A stretch of DNA of 50,778 nucleotides, from contig CAJQKT010000019.1 in the NCBI GenBank assembly GCA_905478995.1, positions 1-50,778 of the forward strand, written 5' to 3'. Under the pieces are notes generated by a model. The model did not search any database. It worked only from the letters and a program-made list of their open reading frames with translations, and had not been told where the DNA came from. Source of the DNA: an uncultured Pseudomonadales bacterium. GTDB lineage: Bacteria; Pseudomonadota; Gammaproteobacteria; Pseudomonadales; UBA7434. A program made the translations under genes and the position numbers. Below are positions 1 to 6,996 of the stretch, piece after piece. Each line of letters starts with the position of its first letter. Position 1 is the first letter of the stretch.

Positions 1-792
1 GCCGGCAACACGGGCATAGGCCTCACACTGCTAGCCAATGCCCTTGGCTACAAAAGCGTTGTGGTAATGCCGATGACGCAAAGCAAAGAGAAAATAGACT
101 CCCTTGAGCTGTTTGGCGCCGATTTACATTTGGTACAAGCTACCTCTTATGACGATGCCAAACACTACACGCATACAGCCCAACGCCTGGCTACTGAGCT
201 CAATAAAAAACTGCCCAACGGCGCAATGTGGGCCAATCAGTTTGGCAACACTGCTAACCGCCAAATTCATTACGAAACCACAGGTGCTGAGATCTGGCAG
301 CAAACGGATGGCAAGGTAGATGGTTTTATTTGCGCCGTGGGCACCGGCGGCACCTTAGGTGGCGTTTCACAGCGCCTTAAAGAATATAATCCTAATATAC
401 AAATTGGTTTAGCCGACCCTATGGGTTCGGCGCTATACAATCACTATCAACACGGGCAGTTAAAATCAGAAGGCAATTCAATCGCCGAGGGCATTGGTAT
501 TAGCCACATCACTCCCAACCTAGCCGATGCCGTAGTCGACTTTGCCTGCCAAATTGACGATCGCGACGCGTTACCGCTTATATTTAATTTATTAGCGCAC
601 GAAGGCATTTGCGTTGGCGGTTCAGCAGGTATCAATATGGCTGGAGCCGTAGCACTTGCTAAAGAACTAGGGCCGGGGCACACCATTGTGACCATACTTT
701 GTGATTATGGTACTCGCTACCAAAGTAAATTATTCAACCCGGTTTTTCTTGAGAACAAAGGCTTACCCGTACCCGAGTGGCTAAAAATATAA
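1..792 (+). CDS. Cysteine synthase family protein (PLP-dependent), 3' part
   Basis: The reading frame is open from base 1, so the start and the PLP-lysine region lie outside the window. The visible part opens with the phosphate/substrate loop GNTGIGL, continues through the TTGAEIW region and the glycine-rich PLP-phosphate loop GTGGTLGG, and ends with a GGSAG motif and a C-terminal CDYGTRY segment. These are typical of O-acetylserine sulfhydrylases, which make cysteine from O-acetylserine and sulfide in the cytoplasm. The long LADPMGSALYNHY segment and C-terminal tail fit the longer cysteine synthase A subgroup better than E. coli CysK. A cystathionine beta-synthase-like role cannot be excluded from this fragment. 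A cysE gene, which makes the substrate, lies 20 kb away. The gene ends at a bidirectional hairpin terminator shared with the convergent DUF481 gene. Confidence 0.88.
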   Translation, partial: AGNTGIGLTLLANALGYKSVVVMPMTQSKEKIDSLELFGADLHLVQATSYDDAKHYTHTAQRLATELNKKLPNGAMWANQFGNTANRQIHYETTGAEIWQQTDGKVDGFICAVGTGGTLGGVSQRLKEYNPNIQIGLADPMGSALYNHYQHGQLKSEGNSIAEGIGISHITPNLADAVVDFACQIDDRDALPLIFNLLAHEGICVGGSAGINMAGAVALAKELGPGHTIVTILCDYGTRYQSKLFNPVFLENKGLPVPEWLKI

Positions 793-842
793 AACCGCAG
801 CAATTTATATTTTATATTATTGGCATCTAACATGCCGCCAAA

Positions 843-870
843 AAAAACGCCGCAACTAAGCGGCGTTTTT
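843..870. terminator. Bidirectional intrinsic terminator
   Basis: A perfect 11-bp inverted repeat, AAAAACGCCGC and its complement, encloses a 6-base loop (854-859). It is flanked by A-runs on the left and T-runs on the right, so it reads as a Rho-independent terminator on both strands. It sits between the convergent cysteine synthase-like gene and the DUF481 gene, which ends 20 bp beyond it. Confidence 0.85.
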
Positions 871-889
871 GCTAGTACCCTTTAACTAT

Positions 890-1603
890 TTAGAAGTTAT
901 AACCGATGGTTGCATAAGTTTCTGTGTCAATGTCATCTTTATCACCGACAGGGTTTTCCGTATGCTTAACATCAATACCCACTCTCAATGACAAGGTTCC
1001 ATTGAGCATAGACTTAATACCCACGCCTAAATTACTAATAGTATTGTCTTCGCCACCTTCAACAGTGAGATATTGATTCAGCTCAGCATTTTCGCTGAAT
1101 TTCCAACTGAACTTCTCACCTACGCGCAGAGTCACTTCATTTTCGTTAGAGGCACCTTCAATGCTATTGATGCGATAGCCCGGGCCCACTTCAACAGACA
1201 ATGTTTTATCTTCTTCCGCAATCACTTTATAACCATAACCTACACCCGCCGTGGCCTGATACTCAAAGCCACTAAAACGATCATCTTCGTAAGTTGTAAT
1301 ACCATACAAATAGCTATGCTCATCGAGCGTGCGATCGGCTTTGTAATTGATGAAGTATTTTTCTGCTGTGGTTTCATCTTCACCAGTAGTTTGATCTTCA
1401 TTAGAGCTACTCAAAGCGCCTACATTAGCCTCGTGCAACCATTCGCCAGAAGTCTTGGTTAACTTGAGTTTAGTATTGAGATTTTCGGTTGCTGAATTAC
1501 CGGTAGTCATAACCAAACCCAACTCAGCTTCACCTTTAATGGGCTCGGCACTCACCTGCATAGCCGCTAATACACAACTTGAAATTAATAGTTTTTTGTA
1601 CAT
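890..1603 (-). CDS. DUF481 family outer-membrane beta-barrel protein (YdiY-like)
   Basis: The 237-residue product starts with a signal peptide (MYKKLL, then a hydrophobic stretch, probable cleavage after SA at residue 19). The rest alternates short polar and aromatic strands and ends in phenylalanine (TIGYNF), the usual outer-membrane barrel signature. The pattern of an early GLVMTTGNS segment followed by repeated strand pairs matches DUF481, the family of E. coli YdiY, called a salt-induced outer-membrane protein. The natural role of the family is poorly known, and binding or transport is not shown. The gene stands alone: a terminator lies downstream and about 130 bp of AT-rich leader lies upstream. 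Confidence 0.8.
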   Translation of the reverse strand: MYKKLLISSCVLAAMQVSAEPIKGEAELGLVMTTGNSATENLNTKLKLTKTSGEWLHEANVGALSSSNEDQTTGEDETTAEKYFINYKADRTLDEHSYLYGITTYEDDRFSGFEYQATAGVGYGYKVIAEEDKTLSVEVGPGYRINSIEGASNENEVTLRVGEKFSWKFSENAELNQYLTVEGGEDNTISNLGVGIKSMLNGTLSLRVGIDVKHTENPVGDKDDIDTETYATIGYNF

Positions 1604-1733
1604 TCAGTTTTTCTCCAGTTAACGTTTATTTTCATTAAATTTTTAAATAAAAAATAACTTCAATAATAAGACTATAACAGTAAGGGTTTAGCATGAAAGC
1701 CGCTGCTGCAATCGCTTGAGCCACCTCAATAGC

Positions 1734-2555
1734 CTATGGCATTAAAGCACGAGTATGAACAGCCATTTGCGGAAATGGTATTTCAATACCCACTTCGTCA
1801 AAGCGATTTTTAATACGCTCAGTTAAATCGAACCTTACACCCCAGTAGTCTGCAGTATTAACCCAAGTGCGAAACACAAGATTTACTGACGAGTCGGCAA
1901 GTTCTACAACGCCAATCGTCACGCCTTTGTCATGCAAAATACGCTGATCGGCATCGGCGATCAGCTGCAGCTCTTTTTTAACTTGCTCAAGGCTTGCTCC
2001 ATAACCAACGCCAATCACTAGATCAATACGTCGCTGCGGCTGAGTAGAGTAATTTACGATGGTATCGCCCATGACCTGGGAATTGGCAATCACAATAGTT
2101 TTATTATCGGGGGTAAGTAATGTGGTTGCAAAAATAGCTACTTCAGCCACCGACCCGCCAACACCTGCAACCTCAATATAATCACCCACTTTAATAGGCC
2201 GCAGTAATATCATCATCACGCCCGCTGCAAAATTAGATAGGGTGCCCTGCAGTGCTAAACCCACTGCCAAACCCGCCGCACCTAAAATGGCAATGACCGA
2301 AGCCGTTTGCACACCCAGCTGACCTAATGAGGCAATAACCACAAAGGCAAACATCAAGTAATAAGCAATACTTCCCACAAACTTTTCAATGGTTGGATCA
2401 ACATTTCGCGCAGTCATTGTTCGCTTCAGCATACCCGACAAAATTTTAATTACGGACAAACCGACAACAAAAATAACCAATGCTAGTACAATTTTAATGC
2501 CATAAGGAATAGCTAAATCGACGTATTTTTGAAAGTCAAAGTCATTCACATTCAT
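1734..2555 (-). CDS. mscS: Small-conductance mechanosensitive channel MscS
   Basis: The product has 273 residues, close to E. coli MscS (286). It opens when membrane tension rises and lets ions and solutes out during hypo-osmotic shock. Three N-terminal hydrophobic segments lie at about residues 15-38, 62-82 and 88-120. The third carries the pore-lining glycine/alanine pattern VIAILGAAGLAVGLALQG followed by the SNFAAGV bend. The soluble beta domain begins at RPIKVGDYIEV, and the C-terminal vestibule segment runs to PFPQMAVH. These match the E. coli protein almost block by block. It lies downstream of the ompA-type gene but a strong terminator separates them, so it probably has its own promoter or depends on read-through. 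Confidence 0.93.
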   Translation of the reverse strand: MNVNDFDFQKYVDLAIPYGIKIVLALVIFVVGLSVIKILSGMLKRTMTARNVDPTIEKFVGSIAYYLMFAFVVIASLGQLGVQTASVIAILGAAGLAVGLALQGTLSNFAAGVMMILLRPIKVGDYIEVAGVGGSVAEVAIFATTLLTPDNKTIVIANSQVMGDTIVNYSTQPQRRIDLVIGVGYGASLEQVKKELQLIADADQRILHDKGVTIGVVELADSSVNLVFRTWVNTADYWGVRFDLTERIKNRFDEVGIEIPFPQMAVHTRALMP

Positions 2556-2584
2556 TTTTCACACCGTTATTAAAAATAAATTAA

Positions 2585-2629
2585 ATGAAAAATTAGCGGC
2601 CGGAAGCTGCCGGCTCGCTAATTTTTCAT
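2585..2629 (-). terminator. Intrinsic terminator after the OmpA-type gene
   Basis: A 14-bp perfect outer stem (2585-2598 with 2616-2629) continues into a 5-bp GC inner stem with one bulged base and a 6-base loop. On the minus strand the hairpin ends in a T-rich run. It lies 46 bp downstream of the OmpA-type stop codon and 30 bp upstream of the mscS start codon. The stem is almost self-complementary, so it could also fold on the plus strand. Confidence 0.8.
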
Positions 2630-2674
2630 GTCTAGCACTCTGACTTAAAGCCATCTGACTGAAATTCCTGCTTA

Positions 2675-3808
2675 TTATTTTTTCGCCCGCATTTCAACAG
2701 AAGCAGAAATAACTGCCATTACTCGTCGGTTCGCTGCACGTCCTGCCGCTGCTGTATTGTCGGCGATTGGCTTTTCTTCGCCATACCCTACTGAAGATAT
2801 TCGATCGGCTGAGATATTGAACTGTGTAATCAATACCTGCGCAACGCTATTAGCCCGCCGCTCTGAAAGTGACTGATTGTAACTGGCCGCACCACGATCA
2901 TCGCTATGGCCTTCAATAACAATTTGGCTTGCAGGATATTGTTTAATGAAATCAGCCGCTTTCTGAATGGCCGCGTAATAAGCCGGCGTAACTTCAGCTG
3001 AGTTATTAGCAAAATTAACCTCTAATTCAATTTCTTTTGTGGCCGTCAACATTTGATAGCAGCCATCAGCTTTCACAAGAGCTCCTGCTTCTGAATCGGG
3101 GCAGCTGTCTTGATGATTAGCTACGCCATCACCATCTGAATCAAGCGCGCAGCCATTGTTGTCCACCTGAATACCGCTGGCAGTATTGGGGCATTGATCC
3201 ATACTATCTTTTATGCCGTCACCGTCAGCATCGCCGTCAACTGCCGCTACTGCTGGCTTCTCACCACCAAACAAAAATTGCAAACCCAGCGATGCAGCAA
3301 CGTCGATATTTTTCTCGTCGAAATCTCTAAAAGCACGCAAGTCTGCCCGCAATGACAGCAAATCATTCAATGCGAACTTAACGCCCCCACCTGCATTCAA
3401 GTTGGTCTCGTCAACATCTTTTGAATTCGCATCGCTTTCTAGCTCGGCATAGCCCGCACCGAAAGCCAAATAAGGCGTTAGGTTACTGTCATTGTCAAAA
3501 TGATAAAGCCCATCTAAATGGACGCCTTGGTACTTCACGTCAACTGAGGTAGTTTTCGTTTCTGTCTCGCCATACTTGTAAACCAACTCTACTGCCCACG
3601 GGTTAGCAAAGCGGTACCCAAGGCCGAGTGATCCAAAAAGATCATCATCTAACTCGCCGGTAATTGCAGGAGCCTCGACGCGATCGTCTTCATAATCAAA
3701 AAAACCAATGCTGGGTGTAACCATAAAGCCACTGTCTTCAGCCACACTAATTGATGACTGCGCTAAAGCTACCGCCGCAACAGCCGCTGTAAAATATATT
3801 TTATTCAT
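2675..3808 (-). CDS. OmpA family outer-membrane protein with thrombospondin type 3-like repeats
   Basis: I start the gene at the ATG at 3808 (377 residues) because it has a GGAG ribosome site 7 bases upstream and begins a clean signal peptide (probable cleavage after SVA, residue 23). An open frame continues 64 codons further upstream but looks non-coding. Residues 24-182 form an OmpA-like eight-stranded barrel. Residues 191-250 hold two acidic DSDGDGV-type calcium-binding repeats with paired cysteines, as in OprF-type proteins. Residues 258-370 are the OmpA/MotB peptidoglycan-binding domain, with EGHSDDRG and the NQSLSERRA helix. It probably links the outer membrane to the cell wall. A terminator follows the gene. 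Confidence 0.92.
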   Translation of the reverse strand: MNKIYFTAAVAAVALAQSSISVAEDSGFMVTPSIGFFDYEDDRVEAPAITGELDDDLFGSLGLGYRFANPWAVELVYKYGETETKTTSVDVKYQGVHLDGLYHFDNDSNLTPYLAFGAGYAELESDANSKDVDETNLNAGGGVKFALNDLLSLRADLRAFRDFDEKNIDVAASLGLQFLFGGEKPAVAAVDGDADGDGIKDSMDQCPNTASGIQVDNNGCALDSDGDGVANHQDSCPDSEAGALVKADGCYQMLTATKEIELEVNFANNSAEVTPAYYAAIQKAADFIKQYPASQIVIEGHSDDRGAASYNQSLSERRANSVAQVLITQFNISADRISSVGYGEEKPIADNTAAAGRAANRRVMAVISASVEMRAKK

Positions 3809-4363
3809 AGTCGCTCCAAGATAATCCTGCTTGATAAAGAACTGGGGACGCGCTCGACCTGTACAACACTGCATTAAGCTTCGCCATAATAACGATCTTT
3901 CCTGTCTCATTTTGCATGATTTAGCCAAGGAATTGTTTAAAACACAGCAATCTAGGTGGTGAATATTTGTAGCAATTAATTCGTCACTGAATAACCTCAA
4001 TGATGCGTACTTATTTCATATAAAGTTGCGTCAAAAATTCGTCACCGCATGCCTATTAAGCAATGATTTACCTAGCGACTCACCAATAATTAACCCGTAA
4101 AAAAGCTGACCTCCCGAGCTCGTTAAGGCCTAACGCTTTTGATAATTCAGGAAAGTACACATCCTCTGTACGTTAAATAACAAAGCTGATTAATTGATAG
4201 ACAGAAACATTACAGCGCCCTGAAAAAATTGCGTTAGGCATACTTTTTGCTGGGACTCCATTTGAAAAGCACTTTTTTGTGACATTGAATTTTTATAACT
4301 TAAACAAAATGGCGTGGAGAAATCGGCTGCCTCTCGTAGCTCAATTACAAAGGGTTGATACTT
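3809..4363. promoter_or_regulatory. Divergent intergenic region between the OmpA-type and PilZ genes
   Basis: This 555-bp stretch separates two divergent genes and must hold both promoters. It is AT-rich with many short A/T runs, and open frames inside it look non-coding. The only repeat I noticed is a 10-bp direct repeat (AATTCGTCAC) at 3978 and 4036. I could not identify a confident sigma-70 promoter on either strand: a TATAAC at 4294-4299 on the plus strand lacks a well-spaced -35 box. Confidence 0.5.
3978..4045. repeat. 10-bp direct repeat pair AATTCGTCAC
   Basis: The identical decamer occurs at 3978-3987 and 4036-4045, with starts 58 bp apart, about 170 bp upstream of the OmpA-type start codon. 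It could be a pair of regulator sites or chance. Confidence 0.45.
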
Positions 4364-4672
4364 ATGAATAATGTCGAACATAAAGCAGACAGTAATGAAC
4401 GAGCCTACCCGCGTGTGAACGTGGGTTTACGCGCAGCGCTGTGCATGCCCGGACAACCCATTGCACTAGCGCGCACGTTTAACATTTCTGAGGGCGGCGT
4501 GTCTATTACCACGCAAGCCAAAGATAACGTTGAACTACCCAAAAGCGGTGCGCGGGTTAAACTACAACTTGACGGCGTAGTGAGCAATGGTTCGGATAGG
4601 AGCTTTGACATCTATGCAATGAAAGTGGTTTACGCCACACCCTCCTCCATTGGCCTTGCTTTTGAGCACTAG
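4364..4672 (+). CDS. Single-domain PilZ protein, probable cyclic-di-GMP receptor
   Basis: The product is 102 residues when started at the ATG at 4364, which has AGGG 9 bases upstream; an in-frame TTG three codons earlier is less likely. It is essentially one PilZ domain. The two cyclic-di-GMP binding motifs are intact: RxxxR (R13 and R17, in ERAYPR) and N/DxSxxG (N40, S42, G45, in NISEGG). PilZ proteins bind cyclic-di-GMP and change activity or partners, often acting on motility, pili or exopolysaccharide. There is no second domain or membrane segment, so it must act through a partner. A cyclic-di-GMP turnover protein is encoded 12 kb away. The gene converges on the small membrane protein gene at 4697. 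Confidence 0.88.
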   Translation: MNNVEHKADSNERAYPRVNVGLRAALCMPGQPIALARTFNISEGGVSITTQAKDNVELPKSGARVKLQLDGVVSNGSDRSFDIYAMKVVYATPSSIGLAFEH

Positions 4673-4703
4673 CCACTAGCTGAGAAAATTTTCGGCTTAT
4701 GGC
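4672..4703. terminator. Imperfect inverted repeat spanning two convergent stop codons
   Basis: GCCA at 4672 pairs with TGGC at 4700-4703, and an inner imperfect palindrome centred on AAAATTTT pairs with G-T wobbles. The repeat covers the last base of the PilZ stop and the stop of the opposite gene. It could be a weak bidirectional terminator, but there is no clean T-run after the stem. Confidence 0.35.
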
Positions 4704-4945
4704 AGTACCCAACGAGAAATAGCTAAGCTTAAAAAACTCAGCAAAGTCACCACGCCCACCAGGCTAGCCATCATCACCCATGGCCGAAAGGGTTTTCGCT
4801 CTATGCGATGTATAGGTGAGTCAAGATATTGAGCCACACGCTCGAGATCATCTTCCGATAACTGAGCTGCAGCCTCTTTATTATTTACTGTCTGTGTATT
4901 TTCGCGCACGCCATCTTGAGGCGCTAAGAGTTTATTGCTCGACAT
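4697..4945 (-). CDS. Small inner-membrane protein, DUF3094-like
   Basis: The gene encodes about 82 residues from the ATG at 4945, which has AGGA 9 bases upstream; two further in-frame ATGs lie at 4975 and 4954. The N-terminal half is polar and acidic (QLSEDDLERVAQYL). A conserved-looking segment IHRIERKPFRPW follows, then one C-terminal membrane helix of about 20 residues ending close to the C-terminus. The HR-ERKPFRPW core before a single helix recalls the DUF3094 family of pseudomonads and relatives; I am moderately sure. No function is known. It is convergent with the PilZ gene and its neighbour upstream is the metalloprotease-like gene pair on the same strand. Confidence 0.7.
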   Translation of the reverse strand: MSSNKLLAPQDGVRENTQTVNNKEAAAQLSEDDLERVAQYLDSPIHRIERKPFRPWVMMASLVGVVTLLSFLSLAISRWVLP

Positions 4946-5143
4946 AGAAATCATTCCTGAAAATATTTTCGACACGCATTATGCCGGTTACTAATAAACC
5001 TTTTAAAAAGAACACGCCAGCAATGCACGGCCACGTAACTAGGTTTGTATACGCATTTAACGCCGATAAAGCTTATGTGGCTGATTGGCAATGGCTCGAG
5101 AGAAAAATGGAAGTCTACAAACAGCAAACCCGTTGAGACAATA

Positions 5144-5770
5144 TCATACCAATTCGTTCACCACACTACCGGGCTCAGAGGGAGGCGCTTGTGCAACATT
5201 GGTGAAGATCGCTAATTTAGACTCGCTATTTGCTGGCGACGCTTCCTGCGAGTTATTTTGCATTTGTAATTCTTGTCTTGCCGATTGCTCCAACGCGATT
5301 GCGGCACTCGCTACGGCGCGGTCTTGTGACGATGGTTGAGCCGGTGCCAAGGCCGCACGACGCACGATCTGCGCCTTATCGAGGGTCGCTTGCGGATTAC
5401 CAGCAACGGGGCTCACATCGATGCTGACCTCACCGCTAACCGCATAATTTTTGCCATCGGGGCCTCTCGCAAAACTGTAGGAGGGCGCACCTGCATAGAT
5501 GCCTCCCACGCTCGCATGTGCCGCCTCATGGGCGCGAACCTCACGATCCCGCATAGCTAGCTCAGTTATCTTTTGTTGCTCTTCGGGGGTGTAGGGCTCA
5601 GTAGCGGCGTTGGTGGGACGAGGCTCCTTAGCAGAATCTACCTCGCGCGTCTCAGCACTAGATTGATTGGCCGTGGCATTTATTTCGCGCGGCATACCCA
5701 AGTCAGCGGGCTGACGGATAACGCCTTGTGATTGAGGGCCTAGGCTAGCAGGAATAGAAATGGTGTTCAT
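5144..5770 (-). CDS. Putative metalloprotease, CJM1_0395/SprA-related family (HExxH)
   Basis: The product has 208 residues. The first 60 are low-complexity and polar. The core begins near residue 62 with EEQQKITELAMRDREVRAHE and carries HEAAH (H81, E82, H85), the zinc-binding and catalytic motif of zincin metalloproteases. A SYSFARGPDGKNYAVSGEV segment and a SPVAGNP segment follow. This order is typical of the family named putative metalloprotease CJM1_0395 or SprA-related. No signal peptide or membrane segment is visible, so export is not shown. A third zinc ligand cannot be assigned by eye and protease activity is inferred only from the motif. A short rod-like gene lies 39 bp upstream on the same strand, probably in one operon. 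Confidence 0.8.
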   Translation of the reverse strand: MNTISIPASLGPQSQGVIRQPADLGMPREINATANQSSAETREVDSAKEPRPTNAATEPYTPEEQQKITELAMRDREVRAHEAAHASVGGIYAGAPSYSFARGPDGKNYAVSGEVSIDVSPVAGNPQATLDKAQIVRRAALAPAQPSSQDRAVASAAIALEQSARQELQMQNNSQEASPANSESKLAIFTNVAQAPPSEPGSVVNELV

Positions 5771-5809
5771 ATGTCCAAACGAGACAACGAAAGATGAGGA
5801 GCTGAGTGG

Positions 5810-6052
5810 TTAGGCAATTGTGTCAATGATTGTGCCGAGTATTTCATCGCCTGCACTTATCAGCTTGGCAGAAGCCTGCACTTGATTTTTAGCCTCTAGC
5901 AAATCGACACTCGATTCGACCAATGAGGCTAAAGACGAGGTTGGATCGCTGGCAGTGCCCACGCGAGCAATGTCCTGCGCAGCACGCTGGGCCTGCTCCA
6001 GGCCACTCTGGATACCTGACGAGCCTACCTGAGTTAATGATATTCCGGCCAT
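5810..6052 (-). CDS. Short flagellar-rod-like helical protein
   Basis: I take the ATG at 6052 as the start (80 residues, MAGISLTQVG). The open frame extends to a TTG at 6151, but the extra residues are not convincing. The ribosome site is weak in either case. The N-terminus resembles the start of flagellar rod and hook proteins (a short helix, then SGIQSGLEQAQRAAQDIA). The C-terminus (VDLLEAKNQVQASAKLISAGDEILGTIIDTIA region) resembles the rod-protein C-terminal helix with its A-N-x-x-V-x-A pattern. The middle of a real FlgC or FlgF is missing, so it is a minimal two-helix form. It may be a relic, a secreted small rod-like protein, or a partner of the downstream metalloprotease-like gene. No other flagellar gene is in the window. 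Confidence 0.65.
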   Translation of the reverse strand: MAGISLTQVGSSGIQSGLEQAQRAAQDIARVGTASDPTSSLASLVESSVDLLEAKNQVQASAKLISAGDEILGTIIDTIA

Positions 6053-6192
6053 AATCTGATTGTGCCCCCGCCCAGTGCGATGCTCTTTTGCAGTATGGAT
6101 AACCCTGTCATCGTTATCGACGGCCCAGCGGGTTAACTGGGCTGCAAGCAAGGCGCGTTAGAACAACACCTGTGTTTATAATTTAAGCAGAC

Positions 6193-6221
6193 ATTCTGCA
6201 ATTAGGCTAGTTATTCTGCAA
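6193..6221. repeat. Direct repeat ATTCTGCAA with a 20-bp period
   Basis: Two identical 9-mers start at 6193 and 6213, exactly 20 bp apart (about two helical turns), upstream of the rod-like gene. On the minus strand the copy nearest the gene reads TTGCAGAAT and is followed, 15 bp after its TTGCAG, by TATAAA. This could be a weak promoter with two regulator sites. Confidence 0.4.
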
Positions 6222-6302
6222 AAATACCCCTAAATTTCGCCACCAGCCAAGTCAGCCTTGGCGCGCGCAAAACCTTTATTTTACAGTCACATGAGACTCT
6301 TT

Positions 6303-6995
6303 TTAGGCACCGATCAAGCTGGATAGGTCAAGGCTAGCCGCTATGGCCGTGCTATCAGCCTTGGGTATATGGGGCACTTCACCCAATAATGGTACAGCAA
6401 GATGAACGCGCAATGCCTCTATATTGGCAGCACTCTCTGGCATAGCGGGGCTTATATGATTCGCCACCCAACCAACCACCTTTAGTCCAGAAGCTCTAAC
6501 TGCCTGCTCACTTAGCAGTGCATGATTAATGCAGCCCAACTTCAAGCCCACCACTAGAATAACCTCAGCGGTAATTGCTGCGGCAAAATCAGCAAGTGTT
6601 TCCTTCTCATTCAATGGTACTAGCCAGCCGCCAGCCCCTTCAACCACCAGATAATTAGCATTAGCCCGCAAGGCAGCCTGTGAAGCCTCCTTGAGTTTCG
6701 CTACTGTAAGTACTTGGCCCCGATTTTTCGCCGCAATATGCGGAGCAACGGCATCAGGAAATACGCAGGGATTCACCACCTCATAAGGCAAACTAACACT
6801 TGCACAATGCTGCAAGTGCTGAGCATCAGAGTTTATCAATGTGCCGCCTATCCGCTCAGCTCCAGCCGCAACTGGCTTGAGCGCGGCTGTTGTGAAGCCC
6901 AATTGGTTCAAGGCGCTGAGCAGGCCGCAGGCGACGACCGTTTTTCCCACATCAGTATCAGTTCCTGTAATAAATAATACCTTCGCGGCACACAT
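6303..6995 (-). CDS. bioD: ATP-dependent dethiobiotin synthetase BioD
   Basis: BioD closes the ureido ring of dethiobiotin from 7,8-diaminopelargonic acid, CO2 and ATP, the next-to-last step of biotin synthesis. From the ATG at 6995 the product has 230 residues. It begins with the P-loop TGTDTDVGKT (residues 10-19), and has the substrate segment LKPVAAG and the VEGAGGWLVPL motif, all typical of the family. The open frame continues upstream, but this ATG lies one base after the bioHC stop, fits translational coupling, and has a GGTGG stretch about 10 bases upstream. It is the last gene of the bioB-bioF-bioHC-bioD run. Confidence 0.95.
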   Translation of the reverse strand: MCAAKVLFITGTDTDVGKTVVACGLLSALNQLGFTTAALKPVAAGAERIGGTLINSDAQHLQHCASVSLPYEVVNPCVFPDAVAPHIAAKNRGQVLTVAKLKEASQAALRANANYLVVEGAGGWLVPLNEKETLADFAAAITAEVILVVGLKLGCINHALLSEQAVRASGLKVVGWVANHISPAMPESAANIEALRVHLAVPLLGEVPHIPKADSTAIAASLDLSSLIGA

Positions 6996-6996
6996 T

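Noticed and set aside
3809-4000. Longer form of the OmpA-type protein starting at 4000
   Set aside because: The upstream ribosome site and signal peptide support the ATG at 3808; the extension has no signal or homology features.
4190-4381. Open frame of 63 codons on the minus strand
   Set aside because: It overlaps the PilZ start, has no ribosome site and no recognisable sequence.
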